Origin: Sorghum bicolor
Taxonomy: Eukaryota; Streptophyta; Magnoliopsida; Poales; Poaceae
DNA: 64,000 nucleotides
Direction: 5' to 3'
Assembly: GCF_000003195.3 (NCBI RefSeq)
Contig: NC_012870.2
Location: 9,354,501 to 9,418,500 of the forward strand
A model generated the notes under the pieces. The model saw nothing but the letters and a program-made list of their open reading frames with translations. It ran no database searches and was not told the DNA's origin. Position numbers and translations under genes: made by a program. Positions 12,101 through 23,996 of this stretch are shown piece after piece (position 1 is the first letter of the stretch; every line of letters starts with the position of its first letter).

Positions 12101-12880
12101 CTTTTGGGCGCCAGCACCCAGCAGCAACCCCGGCCCCAAGCATGTGGCCGCTGCAGTGGTGGTGGCGCTCGCATTCCTTGAAGGGTGGGGGGGCCCATGC
12201 ATGCATGCATCTCGACATGCAATGCGCTCGATCGCGGCCGCTGCACGGATTCGTAGGAGCCGTCGATCGACTTGTGTTGTACCGCCGGACGCCGGTGGGC
12301 CTATTTGCGCTACTCGGCCGGCCGGCGTTCACGTCACCACGATCTCCTGCGTGGAATTCATGGAACTCTCACTGTGATCGCGCAGGAGTATTCGCGGCGT
12401 CTCTGTGGCGGCGTTGAAACTTCCGCTCCTCCACACGGCCGGGGCAGTTTTCTCCGACCAGTGGCGGTTGGTGAACTGAGCCATTTCGAGATCTCTGTCT
12501 CAGCTGACAGTTACTCGTGGAGTCGTGGGTCGTTCTCCAGTAGTACGTGTTGCAAAGGAGAGTAGTAGGCGGTGACCAGTACTGTACTGTAAGTGACTAG
12601 ACGGATAACTGATTTTCTTGTAGCTAGCTGCGCGTCTCGCTTCGCAGTGTTTTTCTGATAATGTGAAGCTTACCGATCCACGACAGGACCGGTTACCTTG
12701 ACACGATCGGTAAGTAGGGCGTCCCCTCGCGACCCTGAAGTCCTCTCCTATACACTAGGCTGGTCGCCTACTCGCAAAGAAAATTACTACTAATAGTCAA
12801 AAATTCATATTTCTATAGCATTTTCTTGCCATGGTTTTCAAACCAATTACTAATTCGTGGTGGCATTCATGTACAGTATA
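9136..12880. other. 3' flank of the Toc64-type gene and CpG-rich intergenic DNA
   Basis: The first 200-300 bases are presumably 3' UTR. Beyond about 9.6 kb the DNA is GC- and CpG-rich with many overlapping open frames on both strands, none with a recognisable domain or gene-like structure. It contains a short CCGCAC minisatellite (about 10468-10495) and a GGACT repeat (about 11751-11774). I see no gene. Confidence 0.6.
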
Positions 12881-13116
12881 CTCCATCTGTTTCAAAAGAA
12901 AAAGGAAAGGGTACACTTCCACCTACAGTGCTAAGTTAAACAATCTTCTGTTTAAATATTGTTGGTATTAAATAAGTATTACTAAATTCACTATGAAATA
13001 CATTCCTAAAGTACATCTATTTAGAAAATCATAATTGTCTATATTGTTCTTTATAACTTCTTTATCAAAAGTAAAATAGCTCGACTTGAATCAGGTGTAC
13101 CTTTTGAGACGGGGAG
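12881..13116. mobile_element. Degenerate Stowaway-like MITE
   Basis: Left end after TA reads CTCCATCTGTTTCAAAAG; right end reads CTTTTGAGACGGGGAG, an imperfect inverted copy. The right TA is not preserved. Confidence 0.5.
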
Positions 13117-14364
13117 AGAAAGAGAGGCCGCTTCATTCTTTTCTTCTGTCAAAAGAAACGGCCTCTCACGTCCTCCACAGTTTCGATTCCCTCTACTCCT
13201 GCACCTAAGGTAGAGGTAGAGGTAGGCAGAGGCGCTGTTGCTACTAGATAGGTACAGTAGTACGTACAGTACCTGCCTAGCCCATGGATGGCAATGGCTG
13301 CTTTCCTTCTTTCAGTCCAATCTCCAATTCGACTTTGCTTCCCCTTGCTTTGCAGCTGCACGCTCACACTCACGAAACCACAGCAGGTCCCCAACCCAAC
13401 TGATGCTCTCATCCCCCATGACATGTTTTCCTTCGTTGATTGATCTCAGTCAGCTCCTGCTGGTGGTGTTTTCGCTGCAGAGACGTGCGGCCCGAGCGAC
13501 ACGCGTCCGGCCGGCCGACAAAACCAGCTCGGATTAATTTAATCCTATCTATACACATGCATGCACACTTTTGCTTTCGATGTGCCTCTCTGGGGTCTGG
13601 GCTGGGCCTTTTGTTGACTGCCATCGTCTGCTCCGTCGTCCGATGATCCGACCTGCTCCCGCGCGTTGCGTGCGTCTCGCTCGTTTCACCCTCGCGCTAG
13701 CTTTGGGATGGAGAGATGCTATACATATTGCTATCTTCCCGGACCATCATCATCCTTGCTGACGATGCATGCATGCAAGAGCTTGTTGCTTTTTCAGTCA
13801 CAAGCCACTGCAACCACAAAAATGTCTGGACGGCCTAGATCTCGAGCTGTTCATCCTACTCCAGGTATACCGATGCCGAACTCGATCGACTCCTGCCGTG
13901 GATGGCTATCTTTTTGTGTGGAGGGGGCCCGGCGGGCGCGTGGGTGGGCGCCCGTCCCCACGCATCGGCCGATGAGATCGATCCAGCCGCCTGTGCCTGA
14001 GCCCTGAGCCTGGCCGGCCGGCAGGCGGGCACATGGAACCGCCGACCGCGCCAAGGTCCCAATCGCCATCGACCCGCCCGGCCGCCGCGAGAGCCCGAGA
14101 TGAATCAGATGACAACCACAGGGGGTCGCTCGCGCGCGCACCCACAGCAACCCGTCAACCGCAACACAGCTCAGCACGGTCGCGTACAGCTCGGCAAAGC
14201 AAAGCTAAGCGAGTAGCCAGGCGATGGCGATGGCGACAGCGACAGGAACGGGCCGGGCCGGCGTCAGATTCGGCTACTCATGTGCCGCGCGCGCCGACCG
14301 CTACCTACGGCTACGCGCCTACGCCGCGACCAGGCTCACATGGTCGGGCACGGGAAATGTTTAA
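13117..14364. other. Gene-free, moderately CpG-rich interval
   Basis: Only shadow-type open frames without recognisable domains; several CATGCATG and GATCGATC-like short palindromes. No gene or RNA gene recognised. Confidence 0.5.
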
Positions 14365-14594
14365 GGCCTTGTTTAGTTGGCAAAATTTTGGCTTTTTGGC
14401 TACTGTAGCACTTTCGTTTTTATTTGACAAACATTGTCCAATCACGGAGTAACTAGACTCAAAAGATTCATCTCACAAATTTCAGGTAAACTGTGTAATT
14501 AGTTTTTATTTTTATCTTTATTTAATGCTCTATGCATGCGACCAAATATTCGATGTGATTGGGAATCTTGAAAATTTTTGCGAACTAAACAGGG
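14365..14594. mobile_element. Tourist-like MITE, GGCCTTGTTTAG family (copy 1)
   Basis: Begins GGCCTTGTTTAGTTGG after TAA; interior has GTAGCACTTTCG, AAGATTCATCTC and TGTGTAATTAGTTTTTA shared by all copies; ends GCGAACTAAACAGG, slightly truncated. Confidence 0.85.
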
Positions 14595-14811
14595 TGCACG
14601 GGCGGGCTGGATAGCTGGGCGCAGGCGCGGTGCCCGGTGCCTACGGTACGGCCGCACGTACGCGCCGTGCGGCTTGTTGGGCACGGGGTGATCGGCGCCG
14701 CGCGGGATGGTCCGCGTGCCCGTGCCGAGGTCTGGGTTGGCACGGAGGCACCCAGGAGTTAGGCCGTGCAAATAGGAGCTAGCCCAAGTTGTGCTCCCTT
14801 CCACTGCGTCA

Positions 14812-15071
14812 GGCCTTTTTTAGTTTAAATTTTTTTTTTTCAAAATTCTTCATCACATCGAATCTTTATACACATGTATGGAGCATTAAATATAAATAAA
14901 AATAAAAACTAATTGCACAGTTTATCTGTAAAAACTAATTACACAGTTTATTTGTTATTTACGAGATGAATCTTTTGAGTCTAATTATTTTGTAATTAGA
15001 TAATATTTGTCACATACAAACAAAAATGCTACAATAGCGAAAATAAAAAAAATCGCGAACTCAACAAGGCC
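14812..15071. mobile_element. Tourist-like MITE (copy 2, inverted)
   Basis: Inverse orientation to copy 1; ends ACAAGGCC; target duplication TCA on both sides. Confidence 0.85.
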
Positions 15072-15953
15072 TCAACAGAGACATCATCAGTCCCAGATGG
15101 CTGAGACGATCCTGTTTAACTTCTTTAGAGAGTAGTTAATAACTTGCACTGGCTAAACTGTTTGCTGATCGATGTGTGGGTAGCTTTAGGTCGAAATGAG
15201 ATGCCTCCACGCGTCCACGCACACACCGTTGCGACCACTCGCTAGTCGCTAGTTGCCACGTACGGTCGGGCCGGCCCACCGCTGGCGATGGGGCAGCCAG
15301 GCTCAGGCTCAGGCTCCGGCATCGCCACAGTGCGCTGCGCAGATGCGGGCGGTAGAAAAGAAACCTGACCTATTCCTGTGTAGACGATCGAGCTCGATCG
15401 GGTCTCCAATCAGAGGCCCCCGATCGGAGACAGCAATGTGATCGGTGACTGGGCATTGCCATGGCCATGCATGCCCCCACCACCACCGGGCCACCCCCCA
15501 GCACAGCACATCATAATGCATGCTTGCCCCCACCAACCAGCAAAGACACCGCTGCATTATCACCGTACCCCTCTCGTCTCGCTTGGCCGGATGCCCAATT
15601 CCATACAAACAGCAAGGGCAAGGCTGCCAGCCGTGACTGAGCTCCGTCACGTTTTCACCACGCATGCAATGCAACCGAGATCGATGGATGGATCGGTGAA
15701 GTGAAGCCGGCCGCTGGGTCATCTCGGTGCGCTGAGTGCTTCGGCGGCCTCATCGATCTCATGAGAGAGTGAGACCCCATAAAGCTGACGCGACCTCACG
15801 GACGAGGTGTTTTGTGCGACCGCTTGCACTCCCTTGCTCACTCACTCCGACCGGACAAGACGTCACTTGCCAGCCCCGGCCGCCCTCAGCCGAGAGACTC
15901 TCAGAGAGAGAGAGAAAAGGTTTGCTGGCTCATGGCTCCTGCGCGCGCTATGT
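15072..15953. other. Gene-free interval between MITEs
   Basis: CpG-rich sequence with no domain-bearing ORF; a short direct CAGGCT repeat lies near 15299-15316. Confidence 0.5.
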
Positions 15954-16167
15954 AGGAGTTGTTTAGTTTCAAAAAATTTTGTAAAATTTTTCAGATTTTC
16001 ACTCGCATCATAAACGAAAATAAAAATTAATTGTATAATTTAGTCGGAATTGACGAGACAAATCTTTTAATCCTAGTTAGTCTATAATTAGACAATATTT
16101 ATCAAATACAAATAAAAATTCTACAGTGTCGATTTTTCTAAAAAAAATTTTGGAACTAAACAAGCCC
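15954..16167. mobile_element. Tourist-like MITE (copy 3, inverted)
   Basis: Degenerate left end (GGAGTTGTTTAGTTTC); right end GGAACTAAACAAGCCC; family interior present. Confidence 0.8.
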
Positions 16168-16394
16168 GTAGCGCAAGAAAACCTACCACCAGCGAACCAA
16201 AAAAAATCGCGTTGGGTGGCAGTCTTTTATCTGCCTGCCCCGATTAAGCCCTCGGACGAATTATTATTAGCCCAAGCGGCCAAGCCCCTGTACCTTGTAT
16301 AGTGCGTTTCCTTTCCGACGTGTTCCGACGACGTGACAAGTCTGTATATATATATATACGTATATGGCTCTGAATAATGCACAGATAAATCTAA

Positions 16395-16636
16395 AGCCTT
16401 GTTTACTTCCAAAATTTTTTGCAAAATATGAATAGTATCCCTTTCGTTTGTATTTAATAAATATTGTCTAATTATAGACTAACTAGGCTCAAAAGATTCG
16501 TCTCGTCAATTCCGATCAAACTGTGTAATTAGTTTTTATTTTCATTTATATTTAATACTCCATGTATACGTCTAAAGATCCGATGTGACGGGGAATTTGA
16601 AAAATTTTGCAAAAGCTTTGGGAACTAAACAAGGCC
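16395..16636. mobile_element. Tourist-like MITE (copy 4)
   Basis: AGCCTTGTTTACTTCC ... GGAACTAAACAAGGCC, flanked by TAA on both sides. Confidence 0.88.
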
Positions 16637-17419
16637 TAAGATAAAAATGGCACTGAATGTGTTGGTACAATCGCACGGAGGGGTAGTACGCGCGCGCATG
16701 GCAGAGAGGCTCACATGCACGCCGTCCTTGCAGCGAAAGGGATACGTACGCATACGTCGAAAAACACACCGCTAAGCTACTCGTACGCGCGCGGGTGCAT
16801 ACCTTTGTAACGTCTTTCACCTTTCATCAAAGACGACGTACGGTGGCTAGCAGTACACTGCTACCGCTACAACGGAGATGCATGCATGATGGGTGCAAAG
16901 GAAAAGCCAGGGGTAGTAGAGCAAAGCTGCCCTGCCCGGCCTCCCAAGGGCCAAGGGAATAGAAGGCAACAAGAGAGAGAGGCGAGCGAGCAAAGGGCAC
17001 AGGCGCGTAGTACGTACGAGTACGTGCGTGTACGTGCGTGCAGCATGCACCACAGGCCGGCCGGCCGGCAGGCAGGCAGGCACAGGCGCACAGCACTGTG
17101 TGCGCTGTGGCGACGACAAGAAAGGCATCAAAAGCTTAGCGCGGCGCAACGCTTCGATCGTTTCGTTCTGACTGGACTGAGCATGGCATGGGGCTCTCCA
17201 GTGCTCGTCTGCTGCTCGCTGGATCGGCAACCACCACAACCAGCGGCATGCACCACCACACACTCATCACACAGCAACACACAAGTGACAGCGTGACGCG
17301 ACCCCCGTATCTGGCCTGCGATCTTCGCGCCGGTGTATCGGATCTTGACGTGCAAATAAACATCCCGTTGCAAGTGTTCCTCCGTCGTTCCGGCCACCAG
17401 TTGCGTATTGTTAACCTAA
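16637..17419. other. Gene-free interval
   Basis: CpG- and GTAC-rich; contains alternating GTACGTGCGTG and GGCCGGCCGGC microrepeats near 17010-17060. No coding or RNA gene recognised. Confidence 0.5.
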
Positions 17420-17661
17420 GGCCTTGTTTGGATGTACCCAAAAATCTAAAAATTTATAAGATTCTTTATCACATTAAATCTTGTGGCACATGCATGGAAC
17501 ATTAAATATAAATAAAAAATATAAATAATTGTACAGTTTACCTGTAAATCATGAGACGAATCTTTTAAGTCTTGTTACTCTATAATTAGACAATGTTTAT
17601 TAAATAAAAATAAAAGTTATACAGTATCAAAATCTAAAAAGTTTTTTATCTAAACAAGACC
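17420..17661. mobile_element. Tourist-like MITE (copy 5, inverted)
   Basis: GGCCTTGTTTGGATGT ... TATCTAAACAAGACC, flanked by TAA on both sides. Confidence 0.85.
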
Positions 17662-20600
17662 TAAGCTAAGCTGGAACAACCACACGGCAGCGACAGGGAC
17701 AGGTGATGGCCCTGCCGTTCCTTAACATAATCCTAGCTAGCTACTAGCTAGCTGATGCTAGTAATCATCCCTAGGCCTACCTACCTAGCTACTAGCTACT
17801 GCTCGATCGTGTGTAGAGGAACATGGCAGATAAGTACTAGTAGAGCGGCCGGGCTCATGGTGTAGTGTAATTAAGACCCTAGCGATGTGACGCGCGGGCC
17901 GGCTCGATCAAGCAGTCAAGAGCGTCCATCCGTCGGCAGATTAAACGTAGTAATCGGTCGGCCGATTCTGCTGATCTGATCAGATGGATCATCCAGACGA
18001 TGATGGAGCTAATAATAGTATCTTTCATCCGCATAGGTTCGTTCGATCGGGTCCGGCACGGTGGCAGATCGACGACCACCGGGCTTTTGCGCGCGAGACG
18101 CGGATCGGCGAACCGATCGGAAACCGGCCGCGGCCGGTCCGAGACCAAACCCTGTCGCCGTCGGGCCGGGGCGGTGGCGTCGTGGTCATCGCCGCTAGCT
18201 TCGAGTAAAAATTCGCGAGCCGTTGCTCTCCGATGATCGTCGTCGTCGTCCGTCCCCCCGGCTAGGCCATCCTCGAAAACGACCGCACGAAAGTGCTGCA
18301 GCCCGTGTCGTCGTCTGGTACGGTATATTTCTCTCTCTCGCGTACGTCCGCCCTTGGTTGGACTCGACGGAGAGTATAGAGCCTGTAATAATGTATCAGC
18401 TGTACGTACGCGCTTGGCGCGTACGTCAAATACTGCTGATAAAAAGAAATGTATATACGTACACTAGCACTGCTGTGGTCTCGTCTCCTGGAGTACCGAG
18501 TACGTACGTACATACACTAGCTACTCCTACGACCTACATACGTGCGATATAGAGCGTGCGTGGAGGAGGAGCGTCCCGTCCAAATGGACCCGCCAAGGCA
18601 CGCCCACGTCACAGCGGATGCTTCGGTTTTCGGTAGCTGAATCGGCACGGAATTGGATACGTCCACAGTTGCGACGACGGCGCTCGCTCTGCTGGACAAA
18701 AATCAACACGGGGCGTCTGAAAGTTTTGATGCCCACGACGAGTTGTTTACATCAGGAAGATTTTCATCCTTGTATAGGTAAAAGATTACACATCTCACAG
18801 TTTTTTTCCCGTTATTACAACTACTGTACCATAGATACTCTAGTAACTCCTGTATGTTGGATCCATTGTGCGTGCCCGCAGGTACTTCAGGCCGCTTAAT
18901 TAAACCACTACAGCTAGCTGCGGTTTTCAGACATTCAGACGTTTGAAAAACTCAAAACTTCTGAAGATTGACAGACCCTGTGCGCAAATTTTTTGAACCC
19001 CTCAAAAAGGTTTTGCTGCTGGCTCTGACGGGAAATGGTCCAGCCAACGCATTGCGCGCTGCCACACACGCACACGCACACGCACACACATGCAAACGGG
19101 TGGGTTTGGAACAAGAGATGAATGTCTGGGGCGGCTGCGATCTCCTTCAAATCCTGCTCGCCACTGCAGCTGAGCAGAGAGGTGGGGTGGGGAGCGAGCT
19201 GCCGGGAGCAGCAGCAGGGCCTCACGTGACGGGTATATATCGGGGCGAGGCGAGATGGGGATACACAACAGTTCGCTTGCGTTGCGCCTCCCAATAGTGG
19301 GCGCGCCACCACCATTCATCGGCGTCGCCCAAATGCGTGCGCCGATCCGTGCACACAAATCAACGGCCAAACGAGATCAGATCGGATCAGACGATCAGAT
19401 TCATCAGTGGATCGCCACTTGCCAGCCATGGGAGCGCAGAGAGGTGTGGCGCCTGCCGCGGATCTTCTGCGATGCAACACGCACGACGGACAATGGACGC
19501 ACCTTCCTAGTGTTATCTTACTTTGCTTGCCGCGTTCTCTAATGTTGCCGAGGTATTTTACTAGTTGGCTGGTTGATTGCTCTTCTCCAAACAAACAAAC
19601 AAAAATATATGAAGAATATGGAGAAAACAAAAGGCCGGTTGTGATTTGTGTGAGAAAAGAAATGGCTAATTGTTCCTTCCAATTTGCAATGTTTATCTTT
19701 CTTTATGTCCTGGGAAAGTGGCGTTTACAATGTTTGTGTGATTAACCAACAGATTGGACATGGACTGCAATCAACTGGAGGTGACTATCGAAAGCATCCA
19801 CTCGTAGTTGCCATGGAAATATTGCCGATGGTTACCCAACGAACCAATGAAAAAATTGCGATATCCGGTCCACTACTTGTTCAACTTGTCCATGGCTTCT
19901 AGCATGACTAGTGCCATCTAAAGCCGTCATGAGACAAAATAAGATGGAGCTGTCCAAAACAATGAACAGGTGACACAAAGAGGTATGAAGCAAATAAAAG
20001 AGGAAAACTGTGAACATGGATGTCAAATATACAAACTACTCCCTTGGGACTAAAAAATGAAGTTGTTTTGGAAAAGGCATGAATTAAACATTGGAAATAT
20101 AAATCATGAATAGCTTTTAAGTTGTTGAGTTTAGAAATATGTAAACCCAACGAATAGATTTGTCTTGAAAAATATTTTCATAGAAATATACATATAATAT
20201 TTTTTAAAAAATATTTCTATAAAAAAGTCAAAGTTATACTTTAGGTATTATATAGGTATTGTGTCGGAAAATGAATCGAGGGGTAGAAGATAAAAATAGC
20301 AAATCTAAATAGTCATAGATACTAAATTTATCCATGAACTTTGAATACTCATGTCTTGATAGAATCAACACAGATGAACTATTAAAACAATTTGGTTATA
20401 ATGCCACTGAAAAGTACAAACTCAATGGCTGTAAAAGTAAGTCTTGCGAATAAAAGTTGTGTTTTGAAAGCTAAAAGGTTTTTTCCCCACAATTGAGACT
20501 CTATAACACTTCCCTTTTAAGCAACCTACAAATTCCCCATTTTCAAGTCAAATGAAATTCACCCAGAATCACCATTGGAACTACTAGTAGAATTAGCATA

Positions 20601-22255
20601 AGTAATTAGTAAACTCAAGTAATATTTCACCCAAAAACACACAAAAAGAGCTGTCATACTCCTGGAAGCGTGAAACACGCCAGGCCACACGTCGTGAACG
20701 GGTACATCATTGGGTCCCAGCACCCTGGTGTAAAGCCGCAGTTTTTTTTTTTTGCATGTTCCAGGAAGAAAAACGCTAATATCTTAATAATAATAGAACA
20801 TCCCAAACAAATTATAAATTTTCAGAAACTAAAATTCAAGTTTGCTTGGAATGCTTTTAAATCTAATTTCAAACTGAAATATAATTTTGAGCATTCGCTT
20901 TGTCAAAGAATTTTGGATTCCACTTGAGCACTATGTTTGCGAAATTAGATGACAAGATACTATTTTTGGAACATATTTTAGACATTTTTTCTCGATTTGT
21001 CGGAAACCATTTTGGTGCAACGGAAACTCGTACAAAACACTGCTAGGAACCATTTTGGTACTGAACAGCTTAACCAAAACTAGTGCACATAATGTGACCG
21101 TAGTAGCAATCAACTAGTGACCAGCTTAACTAAGAAGGCTAGTTTCTAGCTAAAAACTTACTTTGGATCATATTAGTAAAACAAAGTAAATTCAAACGGC
21201 AGAGGCATAATGCAGAGTCCACCCCCCACCCCCGGGCAAGGGGCCAAGGGTAAGGGCCCCCGTGTGCGCAAAAGCTGCGGGCCGGCGCAGTGGCAATGGA
21301 GCCGGGGACGCCCGGACAAGCACTCAGCTTTCCAAGGCCGCTGTAGGCTCGCGTAAATTACTAATTAAGTGGAGTACTTAAAAAACCAGTTAGACAGGCT
21401 CTCCCTCCCTCTAACCCCAACCACTTGCAATTAGGTTAATCATCCCGAGAGCGAGAGGGGAATCCGGCTCTCACATTATTCTACTCGGTCCCTGATAATT
21501 GCAGAACCACTTTTAACAAAAAAAAAATCGTGTGGATTCCATTTCCTCCTGCGCCAACATATTCTGCACGCCACGCTGTGCTGCGCTGTGCGTGCGAGCA
21601 CAGGCAGGAATGAAATTTCTGCAGGTGACACGAGCTGGCCGGTGGGTCTCTGACCGTCTGATTGCGTGGAGGGACCACCTGTGGCTGTGTCTTAGAGATT
21701 CTGCAAGAGAAAAATTAAAATTAACCTGGTCTAAGAGGACTCTAGGGAAAAATTAACCTGGTCTAAGAGGACTCTAGGACCCTAATCACGTAGTAGCATT
21801 CCGGTATTGTATTCACGGTAAACTTGGGCTACCTCGTCCAACCACTGCTAGCTTGGGTTTGTTTAACCCAGGGGGCGTGTTGGTTGCGAGGATCTCGAGA
21901 TGTACAACCTCTGCCGATCGGTTGACACGGCCGGCCGGTAGGTTCAAATGCTGCTGCTGGAATGAATGATTAGCCCCGCCGGGGGAGTTGGAGGCTGGAG
22001 CTGCGTGCTGACACTGCGTGCGTGCTCTTTGTTTTTGTTTTTTTTTAAGCGATGGAACATGTGAGGATGGATAATGGGATTGGGACGAGACAGACAGCGG
22101 GTGTGTTATCTTAAGATATGGCTGAGAAGAATGTGATGTGATCCTAATCCGGATGGATCAGTGCGTTGCACTTGCAGGACCGGTCCGGCCGTGTTGTTTC
22201 AGGGAAAGAAAATGACTGGACGTGGTAAGTAGTGTAGTAGCAATATAATTACTTA
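17662..22255. other. Long gene-free interval
   Basis: CpG-rich to about 19.5 kb, AT-rich from about 19.6 to 21.1 kb. Includes a CA/CG dinucleotide run near 19066-19090 and a tandem duplication of about 35 bp near 21713-21778 (AACCTGGTCTAAGAGGACTC twice). No ORF with a recognisable domain and no exon-like series. Confidence 0.55.
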
Positions 22256-22742
22256 AGCTTTATTTAGATTCTTTTTTTTGGATTTTAACAATATAGCACT
22301 TTGATTTTTATTTGATAAACATTGTCCAATCATGGAGTAACTAAGCTTAAAAGATTTATTTCGTGATTTACACGTAAACTGTGTAATTAGTTTTTGTTTT
22401 TATTTATATTTAATACTCTATATATGTGTCATAAGATTTTATGTGGCGAAAAATTTTGAATTTTTTTTTTGGTTTTTCCGGTGAACTAAGGCTTTGTTGA
22501 GTTGTGAAATTTTTTTGGATTTCGCTATTGTAGCATTTTTGTTTTTATTTAATAAACATTGTCTAATCATAGAGTAAATAGGCTTAAAAGATTCGTCTCG
22601 CAATTTAAAGGCAAACTGTGTAATTAGTTTTTATTTTCATCAATATTTAATACTCCATGTATATGCCGTAAGATTCGATGTGACGAAAATCTTGAAAATT
22701 TTTTAGTGTTTGGTGGGAACTAAACAAGTCCTAAACAATGCC
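22256..22742. mobile_element. Tourist-like MITE (copy 6) split by a nested copy
   Basis: Left part AGCTTTATTTAG... runs to GGTGAAC at 22486, then TAA; its terminal ACAATGCC resumes at 22735-22742 after the nested copy and a second TAA. The insertion therefore hit the TAA inside the AACTAAACAAGGCC terminus. Confidence 0.82.
22490..22731. mobile_element. Tourist-like MITE (copy 7), nested in copy 6
   Basis: GGCTTTGTTGAGTTG ... GGAACTAAACAAGTCC; target duplication TAA at 22487-22489 and 22732-22734, which belongs to the host MITE terminus. Confidence 0.85.
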
Positions 22743-22793
22743 TTCTGGGGAACAATTGAGACAGGGCGTGAAGAGTGACGAGGCAGCCGGTAA

Positions 22794-23036
22794 GGCCTTG
22801 TTAGTTCCAAATTTTTTTTTGCAAAATAGGAATAGTACCACTTTCGTTTGTATTTGACAAATATTATCCAATCATGTACTAACTAGACTCAAAAAAATTG
22901 TCTCGTCAATTCCGACCAAACTATGCAATTAGGGTTTATTTCGTCTATATTTAATACTTCATGGATGCGTCTAAAGATTTGATATGACGAAGAATCTGAA
23001 AAATTTTGCAAAATTTTTTGGGAACTAAACAAGGCC
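22794..23036. mobile_element. Tourist-like MITE (copy 8)
   Basis: GGCCTTGTTAGTTCC ... GGAACTAAACAAGGCC with TAA on both sides. Confidence 0.88.
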
Positions 23037-23487
23037 TAACATGATCAGAGATTCAGAGCCACGGTGAGTAGTACGTTTCTCGTGAATGATGCTACTGCTT
23101 GGGATTTGGTAACGGCGACAGTGAGTGGATGGGGAAAAAAAAGGAAGAAGAAGCGGAATTTCGTCTAGTTGAAGAAGAGAATCGCGATACGAAGCGGAAC
23201 AGAACAACACAGCTTCAAAGTTGCAATTGAGATGTGTAGAACAGCTCTTGTGCAAGCGCTTTCACTTCTTTTGGGGGTTTGCAAGGAATCTCTCTATCAT
23301 CTTTTTGCGTCGACCTCCACACAAAGCATTGTTTCGTTGAGCCTCAGAGGGCTGAGGCCGAAATAAAGCCTTCAGTGTGTCCATAGCATCCTCTCGTCGA
23401 AATGACTCGCATACACGGTACACCACATAGCACTCGTAAAGAATCTGACACTGCGCACAGAGTACTCATCACCACATGTTCCATTCG

Positions 23488-23815
23488 AGCATCTCCAACT
23501 ATTTGAAAAAAAAATATTTCTCAAATTTATTGTTTGCCAACTCCTAAAATAATATAGAAAGACAAAAAATTTGACAAAATTCGTCTCCAAAAACATAAAA
23601 ACTTGCGAACGAAAGAGCCTAAAAGGCCCCGCTAAGTATGAGGAGAAATACCGATACCAAACACGGAGCCCACGCGTATATTTGTATGCTAGATAGGGAG
23701 ATAAACCAAGTTGAAAAAGATGAAAAAATTGTGATGCCAAATTGTTGAAGAGAGTTTTTTTTTTGCTAAAAAAATTATGGATCGGAAGTTATTTGTCAAA
23801 CTATTGAAGATGCTC
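23488..23815. mobile_element. MITE-like element with GAGCATCTCCAA-type termini
   Basis: Left end GAGCATCTCCAACTATTTG, right end CAAACTATTGAAGATGCTC, imperfect inverted repeats about 330 bp apart in AT-rich DNA. The target duplication is unclear, so the superfamily is not assigned. Confidence 0.55.
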
Positions 23816-23955
23816 TATAAACACAAAAAAGAAACATTTTCCCTTATTTTTGTAAGGGGAAAAATAAAGGTTATTCTAAGGTACATGCAATAAAAATGTT
23901 TTGTTGTTTGAGTTGAAGATAGCGAAGTTGAGTTTGATGGTGAGGCGGATGTTGT

Positions 23956-23961
23956 TGATTT

Positions 23962-23994
<33 letters not shown>

Positions 23995-23996
23995 TT
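23956..23996. repeat. (TTG)n microsatellite
   Basis: About 11-12 TTG units flanked by T runs. Confidence 0.95.

Noticed and set aside
23956..23996. Regularly spaced repeat that might suggest an array
   Set aside because: It is a plain trinucleotide microsatellite without spacers.
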